From positions 62,001 through 126,000 of the forward strand of contig JAITVV010000093.1 in the NCBI GenBank assembly GCA_031285625.1: a DNA stretch of 64,000 bases. Direction: 5' to 3'. This DNA is from Prevotella sp. (lineage in GTDB: Bacteria > Bacteroidota > Bacteroidia > Bacteroidales > Dysgonomonadaceae). Each line of letters opens with the position of its first letter. The stretch's first letter is position 1. Position numbers and translations under genes: made by a program. The notes under the pieces are model-generated. The model was not told the origin of the DNA. It made no database searches and saw nothing but the letters and a program-made list of their open reading frames with translations. Shown here piece after piece: positions 28,303 to 36,989 of the stretch.

Positions 28303-28376
28303 AGCCTCTTGTCGGATTCGAACCAACGACCCCGAGATTACAAATCACGTGCTCTGGCCAACTGAGCTAAAGAGGC
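28303..28376 (-). tRNA. tRNA-Thr (anticodon TGT)
   Basis: The minus strand folds as a complete cloverleaf: acceptor GCCTCTT pairing with AAGAGGC, D arm with TAGCTCAGTTGGCCAGAGC, anticodon loop TTTGTAA giving anticodon TGT (threonine, ACA codons), and T arm GGTTCGAATCC. The 3' CCA is not encoded, and the discriminator base is T. It lies directly downstream of the probable SRP RNA in the same transcript. Confidence 0.95.
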
Positions 28377-28379
28377 AGG

Positions 28380-28476
28380 TGGGCAAGCTTACTATATCGC
28401 GTCGCTACAACCGACGGCCCTTGCTGCGATCAAACCCTGGGGGATTAATCGGGAGCTGACCGTATAGGACTTACCC
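28380..28476 (-). ncRNA. ffs: Probable signal recognition particle RNA (4.5S type)
   Basis: On the minus strand a transcript of about 97 nt is closed by GGGTAAG pairing with CTTGCCC and by CTATA pairing with TATAG. The apical region has CCCCCAGG, 10 nt, then AGCAAGGG, which matches the conserved SRP symmetric-loop pattern CAGG-N10-AGCA flanked by a C/G stem. A second hairpin, CGTCG-GTTGTAG-CGACG, carries TGTAGC as in the 3' part of E. coli 4.5S RNA. The exact GGAA tetraloop is not present (the loop reads about TGAT), so I hold this at moderate confidence. A perfect promoter lies upstream and tRNA-Thr follows within 4 nt. Confidence 0.7.
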
Positions 28477-28480
28477 GCGA

Positions 28481-28511
28481 CAAAAGTAGATAAATTTTTC
28501 ATATTCACAAA
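28481..28511 (-). promoter_or_regulatory. Strong promoter of the SRP RNA / tRNA-Thr unit
   Basis: On the minus strand TTTG (28511-28508) and TACTTTTG (28488-28481) are separated by exactly 19 bp, a full match to the Bacteroidetes housekeeping promoter. Transcription should start near 28476, at the GGGTAAG that begins the RNA. Confidence 0.85.
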
Positions 28512-28706
28512 ATGTGAATTGCATTTTTTCCTTTGATTTCCTTTTATTACATTTGTGTGGAACTCGTTTTCGAAAAAAATCAGTTAGTTGTCAGATAGTT
28601 ATAATTATCTACTTTTTTTGAAAAAAGTGAACTGAAAAATGAGATTTGGAGTAGAATACTATAATAAAATGTAAAAATTATATTTCAAAAGAAAACAAAC
28701 TGGATT

Positions 28707-29792
28707 ATGAAAAAAGTATTTGGCTCCTTTATTCTTTTTTTATTGGGATGTGTAGCTTGCAGTAGCGATGATGATGAAAAAATGAGGATAGGATATTCAG
28801 GAAAAGATATAAGTAATCAGGTAGAGATAGTTCGTGATGCTGAAACAAAAAAAGCTACAATGAATGTCACGACAGATAATGAGTGGAAACTTTATGCCGG
28901 TCCGACTGTTGAAGCTATAGATTTGACACAGATTGTATTAACAGGAACCAGCAAAGGAGAATTTAATCTGGCTTTGGATGCTGACAAGCGATATATCTTC
29001 CAGTTTGAAACAAAAGAAGGACAAGCTCTTGTTGCAGAAAAACGGTTGCCAATTAAGGGTGGCTATAATTTCCGTGATATGGGCGGAATGAAGAATAAAG
29101 AAAATAAATTTGTGCGCTGGGGGCGACTGTTTCGTACCGATGAAATGAATAAGCTTACCGATGAAGACCTTACATATGTAGCTAGTACAGGTCTTCTTAC
29201 AGTTGTTGATTTCCGTACTTCCAGCGAAAAAGAAGGAGGTTTGGGTGGCATGATACCTTCTGCACCGGATAAACTGGCAGTAAGTATAAAGAATACATAT
29301 GACTTACCTATTTCTGCTGGCAATATCTTCTCAGACGAAGCAATGAATAAGATAAGACAAGGTGCGACATCAGATGAATTAGCGGAAGTAATGAAAAACT
29401 CATATATAGAGTTGGTAAGTAAGGATGAATATGTAGCATCTTTGAAAACATTCTTTTCGTATATTCAGGATGAAAGTAAATTACCTTTAAGCTTTCATTG
29501 TTCGGCAGGAAAAGATCGTGTCGGAGTAGTTTCAATGCTTATATATTCGGCTTTGGATATAGATAAGGAAACAATAATGAAAGATTATATGTTAAGTAAG
29601 CAATATATAGCCGGCAAATATGACAGATATGTAATGGTATATCCATCTATAGGTCCATTGGTAACCGTAGATGAAGCATATCTGGAAGCTGCATATACAA
29701 CTATAGAGCAAAAATATGGTTCAATGAATAAATTTTTAACAGAAGTTCTGAATATAGATATAAATAAGATGGAGAAGCTGTATCTTTATTGA
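28707..29792 (+). CDS. Lipoprotein tyrosine phosphatase-like protein
   Basis: The 361-residue protein begins with a lipoprotein signal (FLLGCVACSS) followed by acidic residues, as in surface-exposed Bacteroidota lipoproteins. Residues about 35-110 look like a small beta domain. The rest is a Y_phosphatase3-type domain: YNFRDMGGM near 120, VVDFRTSSE near 167 and the catalytic loop HCSAGKDRVG with Cys265 and Arg271. It may act on phosphoprotein, phosphoinositide or another phosphate ester outside the cytoplasm; the substrate is unknown. It is 40 nt upstream of pepT. Confidence 0.87.
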   Translation: MKKVFGSFILFLLGCVACSSDDDEKMRIGYSGKDISNQVEIVRDAETKKATMNVTTDNEWKLYAGPTVEAIDLTQIVLTGTSKGEFNLALDADKRYIFQFETKEGQALVAEKRLPIKGGYNFRDMGGMKNKENKFVRWGRLFRTDEMNKLTDEDLTYVASTGLLTVVDFRTSSEKEGGLGGMIPSAPDKLAVSIKNTYDLPISAGNIFSDEAMNKIRQGATSDELAEVMKNSYIELVSKDEYVASLKTFFSYIQDESKLPLSFHCSAGKDRVGVVSMLIYSALDIDKETIMKDYMLSKQYIAGKYDRYVMVYPSIGPLVTVDEAYLEAAYTTIEQKYGSMNKFLTEVLNIDINKMEKLYLY

Positions 29793-29832
29793 GGAATTAA
29801 GGTTATACAACAATTAAAATATAAATACTGAA

Positions 29833-31062
29833 ATGAGCATAACAGTAGTAGATCGTTTTTTGAAATACGTAAAATTTGATACAGAATCAAGTACAGAAAC
29901 AGGTGTAACGCCCAGCACTCCGGGGCAGATGGTTTTAGCCCGCGAGATTGAAAAAGAATTACATGAAATGGGATTAGAAGATATATCCTTAGATGATAAG
30001 GGGTATATAATGGCAACTCTTCCTGCCAATACAGACAAAAAAATACCTGCAATAGGATTTGTAGCCCATATGGATACCAGTCCTGATTTGACGGGAAAAG
30101 ATGTAAATCCCCGTATTGTTGAAAATTATAATGGAAAGGATATTATATTGAATAAGGAACTCAACATAATCCTCTCTCCTTCCGACTTCCCTGAAATGAA
30201 GGATTATACAGGTCAGGATTTGATTGTTACAGATGGCAAAACACTGCTAGGCGCAGATGATAAAGCCGGGATTGCAGAGATTCTTACCGCTATTCAATAT
30301 CTAAAAGACCATCCTGAAATTAAGCATGGAAAGATACGTATAGGATTTACTCCGGATGAAGAAATAGGTGCCGGAGCAGATTATTTTGATGTCGAAAAGT
30401 TCGGTTGCGAGTGGGCTTATACGATGGACGGAGGTCCTATTGGAGAATTGGAATACGAGAACTTCAATGCTGCAGGAGTAAAGATCAGCATTCAGGGGCG
30501 TAGTGTACATCCCGGATATGCAAAAGATAAAATGGTAAATGCTTTGGTTGTTGCAAACAAATTGACTTCCCTTTTACCTCAGAACGAAAGGCCTGAACAT
30601 ACAACCGGATATGAGGGATTCTATCACCTTACTAATATTTCGGGTACGGTAGATGCCGCCACAGTTGGTTATATTATTCGTGATCATAACCGTGATATAT
30701 TTGAAAAGCGTAAACAATTGATGCTCGATACAGTTGATTATATAAATAAACTATATCCGGAGAGTACAACTGTAGAAATAAAAGATCAATATTACAATAT
30801 GCGTGAAAAGGTAGAACCGGTAATACATATTGTAAATCTGGCATTTGAAGCTATGACCTCAGTTGGTGTTACTCCTATCGTAAAACCGATCAGAGGTGGA
30901 ACCGATGGTGCCCGTCTGTCTTTTATGGGTTTGCCTTGTCCTAATATCTTTGCAGGAGGACATAATTTTCATGGCAGATATGAATTTGTACCGGTACAAT
31001 CAATGAAAAAAGCCGTTGAAGTAATTGTAAAGATTACTGAATTAGTAGCGTCTAAAGGCTAA
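29833..31062 (+). CDS. pepT: Peptidase T (tripeptide aminopeptidase)
   Basis: An M20-family dizinc enzyme that removes N-terminal residues from tripeptides. It has 409 residues with metal ligands and catalytic residues in VAHMDTSPD (about 77-85), [14 protein letters not shown] (about 139-152), [11 protein letters not shown] (about 174-184), [10 protein letters not shown] and a C-terminal [13 protein letters not shown]. It is the usual length. A lipoprotein gene begins 4 nt after its stop, indicating co-transcription. Confidence 0.95.
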   Translation: MSITVVDRFLKYVKFDTESSTETGVTPSTPGQMVLAREIEKELHEMGLEDISLDDKGYIMATLPANTDKKIPAIGFVAHMDTSPDLTGKDVNPRIVENYNGKDIILNKELNIILSPSDFPEMKDYTGQDLIVTDGKTLLGADDKAGIAEILTAIQYLKDHPEIKHGKIRIGFTPDEEIGAGADYFDVEKFGCEWAYTMDGGPIGELEYENFNAAGVKISIQGRSVHPGYAKDKMVNALVVANKLTSLLPQNERPEHTTGYEGFYHLTNISGTVDAATVGYIIRDHNRDIFEKRKQLMLDTVDYINKLYPESTTVEIKDQYYNMREKVEPVIHIVNLAFEAMTSVGVTPIVKPIRGGTDGARLSFMGLPCPNIFAGGHNFHGRYEFVPVQSMKKAVEVIVKITELVASKG

Positions 31063-31065
31063 AAC

Positions 31066-31773
31066 ATGAGAAAAGTAGCATTACCGATAATTATATCACT
31101 ATTATTCTGCCTGTCAGCTTGTAATAAGCATAAAAACGGCTGTGATATGCGCTCGGAAGTTTCTCTGGGTAGTCTGGATTATACGACCTGGATTTATAAG
31201 AATGAGGGTATAAATATCGAATGGAAACTGCCTCACGGTTGGTACACTACAGAGGTTGTTGGTGAATCTGCGGATAACTATACAACTCATTCGGTGCGTA
31301 TAGGAGATGAAAAAGATAAGAAAACCCCTCCCTATTCTATTACTTTGTCTGATTTGAAAAAAACGGAGAGTAAGAATAGTTTCACAATGTTCTTTGCCAT
31401 CACCAAAGATTCGGTAGGGTCTGATATAAATATAAAAACACCATCCATGTATGTTGGACTCATTTTCTCAGAAAAGCTGAATCCCATAAAAGATCTGGAG
31501 CTAATAGAAAAAAGAAGCGCCAAAATGCGTGCAAACAAAGTTAAATTAATTAAATCGGCTATAAAAGAAGGGTTACCAGTAGGCGATTGGGAACAACCAT
31601 ACTGGGAAGCAACATCAGAAGACAGTAATGATGGAACTAAGGCCTATGGAATTGTTACCCTGAAAGACTACGGATGCTATAATTTCTATATTATGGCAAC
31701 ATACTTTAATGAGGGAGAAAAAGGAGAAATTCTGGAAATTCTAAAAAATAATATAAGTACAATTAATAATTAA
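31066..31773 (+). CDS. Hypothetical lipoprotein downstream of pepT
   Basis: The 235-residue protein has a lipobox (LFCLSAC, Cys about 19). No named family was recognised. The mature part includes INIEWKLPHGWYTTEV and ends in a strand-rich segment, a pattern like that of PsbP/DUF1795-type beta proteins, but this is a weak likeness. Its start is 4 nt after the pepT stop. The dyad element copy 3 and gcvT follow. Confidence 0.75.
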   Translation: MRKVALPIIISLLFCLSACNKHKNGCDMRSEVSLGSLDYTTWIYKNEGINIEWKLPHGWYTTEVVGESADNYTTHSVRIGDEKDKKTPPYSITLSDLKKTESKNSFTMFFAITKDSVGSDINIKTPSMYVGLIFSEKLNPIKDLELIEKRSAKMRANKVKLIKSAIKEGLPVGDWEQPYWEATSEDSNDGTKAYGIVTLKDYGCYNFYIMATYFNEGEKGEILEILKNNISTINN

Positions 31774-31796
31774 ATTATCTAATATAAGGAAAGCGG

Positions 31797-31850
31797 GGTA
31801 ACAAAAGGTAACACAGCAAAAAACGATAATAACTGTCACCTTTGTCACTT
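31797..31850. promoter_or_regulatory. Dyad element, copy 3 (upstream of gcvT)
   Basis: GGTAACAAAAGGTAACA (31797-31813) and TGTCACCTTTGTCACTT (31834-31850) face each other over a 20-bp spacer. Each arm is itself a direct repeat of GTAAC or GTCAC. Copies 1 and 2 lie at 1878 and 7620. The 3' arm ends 28 bp before the gcvT start. Confidence 0.6.
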
Positions 31851-31877
31851 TTTAATAAAAACATAAATTTAAGAAAA

Positions 31878-32975
31878 ATGAAAAAAACACCATTTACTGA
31901 CATTCACATAGCCTTAGGTGCGAAGATGCATGAGTTTGCGGGATATAATATGCCAATTGAATATTCCGGAATAATAGACGAGCATATGACTGTATGCAAA
32001 AGTGTGGGTTTATTTGATGTGTCGCATATGGGGGAAATATGGGTAAAAGGTCCTCGGGCATTATCCTTTCTTCAAAAAATGTTGAGTAATAATGTGGCTG
32101 CTTTAGAAATAGGAAAAGCTCAATATTCATGCATTATCAATGATCAGGGTGGTATTGTGGATGATATTATTGTATATCACTACGAGCCTGAAAAATATAT
32201 GCTGGTTGTAAATGCTTCAAATATAGAAAAAGACTGGAATTGGCTTTCAGAGCATAATGATGAATTTGCAGATTTGGAAAATTCATCGGACAATATTGCA
32301 CAGTTGGCCATACAAGGGCCTAAGGCTCTGGAAACATTACAGAAATTGACAAAAATAGATTTAACCAAAATACCTTATTATACCTTTGTAATAGGCAGTA
32401 TGGAAGGTTCGGCTCTAGATAATGTTATTATTTCGAACACTGGATATACAGGTGCCGGAGGTTTTGAGATTTACTTTTACCCTCAATATGGTGTTGATAT
32501 CTGGAATGCTATTTTTGAGGCTGGAAAGGAATTCGGTATCAAGCCAATTGGTTTGGGAGCACGCGATACATTGCGTTTAGAGATGGGATTCTGTCTGTAT
32601 GGTAATGATCTGGATGATACTACTACCCCTATTGAAGCAGGCTTGGGGTGGATTACTAAATTTGTTGATGGTAAAGACTTTACGGCGCGTGCTATACTAG
32701 AAAAGCAAAAGAAAGAAGGTGTTAGCTGTAAATTATGTGGTTTTCAGATGCTGGAAAAAGGAATACCCCGCCATGGATACGACATAGTAAACGATAAGGA
32801 TGAAAAGATCGGTGTTGTAACATCAGGAACAATGGCCCCAACGACTAAGATCGGTGTTGGGCTTGGATATGTTAAACCTGAATATGCTACTATTGAGACT
32901 CCGATATATATTAAAGTAAGAGATAAAAAGCTTAAAGCTGAAGTAGTAAAACCTCCTTTTAGAAAATTAGACTGA
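31878..32975 (+). CDS. gcvT: Glycine cleavage system T protein (aminomethyltransferase)
   Basis: GcvT transfers the methylene group of glycine from the H protein to tetrahydrofolate. Starting at 31878 ([26 protein letters not shown]) the protein has 365 residues, as usual. Motifs include [13 protein letters not shown] (about 43-55), [33 protein letters not shown] and the C-terminal TSGTMAPT. The longer reading from 31842 overlaps the dyad and would add 12 atypical residues. The other gcv genes are not nearby. No glycine riboswitch is visible upstream. Confidence 0.95.
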   Translation: MKKTPFTDIHIALGAKMHEFAGYNMPIEYSGIIDEHMTVCKSVGLFDVSHMGEIWVKGPRALSFLQKMLSNNVAALEIGKAQYSCIINDQGGIVDDIIVYHYEPEKYMLVVNASNIEKDWNWLSEHNDEFADLENSSDNIAQLAIQGPKALETLQKLTKIDLTKIPYYTFVIGSMEGSALDNVIISNTGYTGAGGFEIYFYPQYGVDIWNAIFEAGKEFGIKPIGLGARDTLRLEMGFCLYGNDLDDTTTPIEAGLGWITKFVDGKDFTARAILEKQKKEGVSCKLCGFQMLEKGIPRHGYDIVNDKDEKIGVVTSGTMAPTTKIGVGLGYVKPEYATIETPIYIKVRDKKLKAEVVKPPFRKLD

Positions 32976-32983
32976 TAAAAAAC

Positions 32984-33020
32984 AGGGGGGATTTTTCAAC
33001 ATCTCCCCTACTCTATTTTT
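32984..33020. terminator. Bidirectional terminator between gcvT and the Crp-type gene
   Basis: AGGGGGGAT (32984-32992) pairs with ATCTCCCCT (33001-33009), with one G-U pair. T runs lie on both sides in the respective directions, as fits the convergent genes. Confidence 0.8.
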
Positions 33021-33032
33021 AAGCTACTTTAA

Positions 33033-33734
33033 TTACAGGTTCTGCATCAAAGCCTTACTATTAAGTATCTTCACTTCCCGGCCCGACATTTCAATCAATC
33101 CTTCGTCTATCATATTCTTTATTTCCCTGGCTAATGCCGGACGGGTAACATTCATGTATTCAGCCAGTTGAGTTTGATTATGGGCTATTGTTATCATATT
33201 CTGTTCATCAGGCTTATATTCAAACAGATAATAAACGAAACGGCTTCTTATATTCTTATATGCCAGAATCCTTAATCGGCTTACAGTGCATACATTGCAG
33301 TTTCCGGTTAGTCTCAGGAAGTTCTTGAGCATTTCCGGTTCTGAGCTAATTAGCCTGAATGCAGATTCTTTCGTAGCCCTCATTAGCAAACCATCTTCTG
33401 CCACTGTAAATGTAGCCGGAAAAATACTATTCCCATCAAAAAGATGTGGGGTTGCAAATGACCTGGGAGCAACCAAGTCTTCCACTTTTATATTGTTGCC
33501 GGAGACATCAATGATATTTACATCAAGCTTTCCTGCTAATAGGATGTGCATATGATTACATGGTGTATCCTGCCTGATTATCACCTCACCTTTTTTCAGT
33601 GGAGTAAGGAAATAATCGAGCCTGTTTAGAAGATCTTTTTTAGCTTCTTCAGATATACCCCTGAATAAAGGTATTTTATGTATTATATTTATTTGTTGCT
33701 CTGTCAAATCTATGTGATTGTCCATTGCTTCCAT
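33033..33734 (-). CDS. Crp/Fnr-family transcription regulator
   Basis: The N-terminal half is a cyclic-nucleotide-binding beta-roll (FLTPLKKGEVIIRQDTPCNHMHILLAGKLDV). The C-terminal half is a winged helix (NQTQLAEYMNVTRPALAREIKNMIDEGLIEMSGREVKIL). The Fnr iron-sulfur cysteines at the N-terminus are missing, although CNVC is present in the linker (about residue 150). ATG at 33764 is also in frame, but the minus-strand sequence TATCTTTA (33759-33752), a possible -7 box, lies between the two, so I prefer 33734 (MEAMDNHID...). It diverges from the PurF-like gene and could regulate it. Confidence 0.85.
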   Translation of the reverse strand: MEAMDNHIDLTEQQINIIHKIPLFRGISEEAKKDLLNRLDYFLTPLKKGEVIIRQDTPCNHMHILLAGKLDVNIIDVSGNNIKVEDLVAPRSFATPHLFDGNSIFPATFTVAEDGLLMRATKESAFRLISSEPEMLKNFLRLTGNCNVCTVSRLRILAYKNIRSRFVYYLFEYKPDEQNMITIAHNQTQLAEYMNVTRPALAREIKNMIDEGLIEMSGREVKILNSKALMQNL

Positions 33735-33888
33735 TTTATTAGATCCGAATATAAAGATAATCATTTCCCGAATACAAATAAATCCTAAATGTTAAAGAAA
33801 CCTCTATTTTGATATAGTATATCCTTATATCGTGAAATTTCTAGTAAATTTACAGTCTTTAATCTGAACTTAATAAACACAAATAAAA

Positions 33889-35292
33889 ATGGGTGGTTTT
33901 TTCGGAACAATATCTACTTCGGCTTGTGCTACTGATCTTTTTTATGGCACTGACTACAATTCTCATTTAGGAACCCGTAAAGGTGGTATGGCAACCTTAC
34001 ATGAAGGGGTTTTTAAAAGATCAATACATAACTTGGAGAATTCTTATTTCCGATTACGCTTTGAAGCCGAGTTGGATAAATTTAAGGGAAATTCCGGCAT
34101 TGGTATTATTAGTGATACTGATCCACAGCCTATATTTATTAGTTCACACCTGGGCAAATATGCCATTGTTACAGTAGCAAAAGTAAATAATCTGGATGAG
34201 CTTGAAAAAGAATTGTTAGATAAAGGTTCTCATTTCACAGAGTTTAATTCAGGAAAAATTAATCAAACAGAGTTGATTGCTCTTCTTATATCTCAAGGGA
34301 AATCTTTTAAAGAAGGTATTGAGCTGGTATATGATAAAATACAGGGCTCTTGCTCAATGTTGATCCTTACCGAAAGTGGCATAATTGCAGCACGTGATAA
34401 ATGGGGACGCACCCCTGTTATTGTAGGTAAAAAAGAAGGTGCATATGCGGTTTCAAGTGAGCCATGTAGTTTTCCAAACCTCGATTTTGAGATTGAATAT
34501 AATGTTGGGCCAGGTGAAATAGTCCTGTTAACAGCAGATAAAATGGAACAATTACGTAAGCCCAATAAGAAAATGCAGGTTTGCTCTTTCCTTTGGGTTT
34601 ATTATGGTTATCCGGTTTCAGATTATGAAGGGATAAATGTGGATGCAGTACGTTATGCCAGCGGAGTAACGATGTCAAAGAAAGATGATATTGAAGCTGA
34701 TTATGTATCAGCCATTCCCGATTCCGGAATCGGTATGGGGTTGGGGTATGCAGAAGGGAAAGGAATTCCTTATCGTCGTGCAATTATCAAATACACTCCA
34801 ACATGGCCTCGTAGTTTTACTCCGGCTAATCAGATAGTAAGAGATTTGGTTGCCAAAATGAAGTTAATACCAAACCGCGATATATTAAGAGATAAGCGTG
34901 TAATCTTTTGTGACGACTCTATTGTTAGGGGAACACAACTCCACGACAATGTAAATATACTATACGGATATGGGGCGAAAGAAGTACATATTCGTCTGGG
35001 TAGTCCTCCAATATTGCATTCATGCCCTTTTGTCGGTTTCTCTGCATCCAAGTCACATCTCGAACTGATCACCCGCCGCACAATAAAAGAATTGGAGGGA
35101 GATGATTCTAAAGATTTGGATAAGTATGCAACTGCAGGATCTGAGCAATATTGTAATATGATAGAATATATCCGTAAGAAACTTAATATTACAACATTAA
35201 AATTTATTACTGTCGAAGATCTGGTAGAGTCTATAGGGCTTCCTAAAGAATGCGTATGTACATATTGTTACAATGCAGCTACAATAGAATAG
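33889..35292 (+). CDS. PurF-like amidophosphoribosyltransferase without the glutaminase cysteine
   Basis: The 467-residue protein has the PurF layout: an N-terminal Ntn domain and a phosphoribosyltransferase domain with VIFCDDSIVRGTQL (about 338-351) and GSPPILHSC. The N-terminus is MGGFFGTIS where PurF has M-C-G-(I/V)-(V/F)-G, so the nucleophile Cys is Gly. The GHVRYST and HNGN motifs of the glutaminase pocket are also missing. The iron-sulfur ligands of the B. subtilis type appear to be kept: Cys232 (CSFLWVYYG), the Cys of HSCPFVGF and the C-terminal CVCTYC. It may use ammonia or have a different role. Confidence 0.85.
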   Translation: MGGFFGTISTSACATDLFYGTDYNSHLGTRKGGMATLHEGVFKRSIHNLENSYFRLRFEAELDKFKGNSGIGIISDTDPQPIFISSHLGKYAIVTVAKVNNLDELEKELLDKGSHFTEFNSGKINQTELIALLISQGKSFKEGIELVYDKIQGSCSMLILTESGIIAARDKWGRTPVIVGKKEGAYAVSSEPCSFPNLDFEIEYNVGPGEIVLLTADKMEQLRKPNKKMQVCSFLWVYYGYPVSDYEGINVDAVRYASGVTMSKKDDIEADYVSAIPDSGIGMGLGYAEGKGIPYRRAIIKYTPTWPRSFTPANQIVRDLVAKMKLIPNRDILRDKRVIFCDDSIVRGTQLHDNVNILYGYGAKEVHIRLGSPPILHSCPFVGFSASKSHLELITRRTIKELEGDDSKDLDKYATAGSEQYCNMIEYIRKKLNITTLKFITVEDLVESIGLPKECVCTYCYNAATIE

Positions 35293-35351
35293 ATTAATAT
35301 AAATTAATTACTTGTATAACAGAAGATAATATGAACAATATTATCTTTTGC

Positions 35352-35359
35352 TATCTTTG
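35352..35359 (+). promoter_or_regulatory. -7 box of the ECF sigma gene
   Basis: TATCTTTG matches TAnnTTTG but ends only 8 bp before the ATG at 35368, so the transcript would be leaderless or nearly so. Confidence 0.4.
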
Positions 35360-35367
35360 TCTTCGTT

Positions 35368-35943
35368 ATGAACGAAAAAGAGAGTATAATAGATTATTTA
35401 AAAGAGATTGCCCAACACGACTGTCCTGACTCATTTCACCAGTTGTATGATCACTATTATACACGTTTATTTCGCCAGGCATTATATTATCTGAATAATA
35501 ACCCTGACTATGCACAGGAAGTCGTAGCCGATGTTTTCGTTGCTCTATGGCAGAGTAGAAAAGTTTTGCAGCGTATTACAGAACCGGACTCCTATTTATT
35601 TATCGCCCTTAAGCATGCCGCAGCCAGATATATAGAAAAGAACTATAAAGATAAATTAGTACTTGTTACAGAAAAATTACCTGAAACGGACTATAGGTGT
35701 AGCGATTCTACAGATTTCAATATGATGGATGTGGAACTACAGACCAAATATGAGACTGCGCTAAAAAATCTGCCACCAAGATGTGCTGAAGTTTTTCGTC
35801 TGGTAAGAGAAGAAAGAAAAAAATATAGTGAGGTTGCCGAGTTACTGGGAATATCAGTTAAGACTGTTGATAACCAAATGAATAAAGCAGTAAAACTACT
35901 ATATGAACAATTAAAAGAAAATCTTTTTTCAATTTTTTTCTAA
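35368..35943 (+). CDS. ECF RNA polymerase sigma factor (FecI-like)
   Basis: The 191-residue protein contains region 2 (YTRLFRQALYYLNNNPDYAQEVVADVFVALWQSR) and region 4 (LPPRCAEVFRLVREERKKYSEVAELLGISVKTVDNQMNKAVKLL). It should direct transcription of the receptor operon downstream when released by the FecR-type anti-sigma factor. The next gene begins 57 nt after its stop. The set sigma, FecR, STN-containing receptor is the arrangement used for trans-envelope signalling. Confidence 0.93.
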   Translation: MNEKESIIDYLKEIAQHDCPDSFHQLYDHYYTRLFRQALYYLNNNPDYAQEVVADVFVALWQSRKVLQRITEPDSYLFIALKHAAARYIEKNYKDKLVLVTEKLPETDYRCSDSTDFNMMDVELQTKYETALKNLPPRCAEVFRLVREERKKYSEVAELLGISVKTVDNQMNKAVKLLYEQLKENLFSIFF

Positions 35944-36000
35944 ATTCGTATAGGGGTATTTTTATTTTCTATACTCTTTATTATTGTAAGAGATAAAACA

Positions 36001-36972
36001 ATGATAATGAAATATAAAAATAAAATACAAACCGCACGCAAAAAATACCTGGAAACTGAAGTTCTTTCTGAGAATGACCGGAACTTGATAGATAGAGATT
36101 TGGCAGGAAAGGATTATATCAATTTTCTGTTTGATAATCAAAATTTTATTTTACCGGAAAAATATTCAGCAGAAACTACCTATCAGCTAATCAATGAAAA
36201 GATAGTTAAGGTAAATAAAGACCTTAAATTTGCAAACATTATAAGGTATACAAAATATGCTGCAGCAATAATTGTTATAGCATTAATTTCCACTTATGTA
36301 TATAAATACGTTTTATCTTCACCAGAAATGATTTACGCCTCGACGTCTTATGGTGAGAGAAAAGAGATTATGCTTCCTGATGGTTCCATTGTAATCCTTA
36401 ATAGCTTATCCCATCTGTCGTATCCGGAAAAGATGGATGGAGATACCCGTGAAGTCAGCCTGAATGGCGAAGCTTATTTTGATGTAATAAAGAATCCTCA
36501 AAAGACATTTATTGTAAATGTCAAAGATCTAGATATAAAAGTTTTAGGAACTAAATTTAATATAGAGGCTTATGAAACCCAAGAATCCATCACTACCACT
36601 TTATTTGAAGGTGCTGTATCTGTTAATCTGGATAACGGATATACCAAGCAACTTGAGCCAGGCCAGCAAGCAACTTATAACAAAATTAAAAATGAAATCG
36701 ATGTCCAGTCACCAGCAAACATTGATGGAAAACTACAATGGCAAACAGGTATATTAACTTTTGAGAATGAGAAACTATTTAATATATTAGATGTGCTAGG
36801 CAGAGAACACAATGTTAGTTTTGATATATCAGACAATCAGTTGAAGCAATTGCGCGTTACAGTACGTTTCAATGCTAAGGAACCGATAGAGACAGTATTA
36901 GCAATTATAGGTGAATCCGCCAATTTTAGCTTTATCAAACAAGGTAATATTTATAAGATTACAGCTAAGTAA
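36001..36972 (+). CDS. FecR-family anti-sigma factor
   Basis: A single-span inner-membrane regulator of 323 residues. The cytoplasmic N-terminus (1-78) lacks a strong known motif. A membrane segment lies at about 80-98 (AAAIIVIALISTYVYKYVL). The FecR domain follows (about 110-215: GERKEIMLPDGSIVILNSLSHLSYP), and a C-terminal DUF4974-like domain (about 245-320) contains FENEKLFNILDVLGREHNV. It would pass the signal from the STN domain of the receptor to the ECF sigma factor. ATG at 36001 or the second Met (36007) may be used. Confidence 0.93.
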   Translation: MIMKYKNKIQTARKKYLETEVLSENDRNLIDRDLAGKDYINFLFDNQNFILPEKYSAETTYQLINEKIVKVNKDLKFANIIRYTKYAAAIIVIALISTYVYKYVLSSPEMIYASTSYGERKEIMLPDGSIVILNSLSHLSYPEKMDGDTREVSLNGEAYFDVIKNPQKTFIVNVKDLDIKVLGTKFNIEAYETQESITTTLFEGAVSVNLDNGYTKQLEPGQQATYNKIKNEIDVQSPANIDGKLQWQTGILTFENEKLFNILDVLGREHNVSFDISDNQLKQLRVTVRFNAKEPIETVLAIIGESANFSFIKQGNIYKITAK

Positions 36973-36989
36973 ACCTTGTTTATTATATT

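Noticed and set aside
28065-28376. tRNA-linked integration site
   Set aside because: No integrase gene, no duplicated tRNA 3' end and no foreign gene block near tRNA-Thr.
28377-28480. 6S RNA, tmRNA or a group of direct repeats as explanation for the sequence upstream of tRNA-Thr
   Set aside because: Length (about 97 nt), closing stem and CAGG-N10-AGCA pattern fit SRP RNA better; no tag-peptide ORF and no long central bubble.
31774-31877. Possible glycine riboswitch before gcvT
   Set aside because: The gap is only about 100 bp and its structure is accounted for by the dyad; no aptamer motifs seen.
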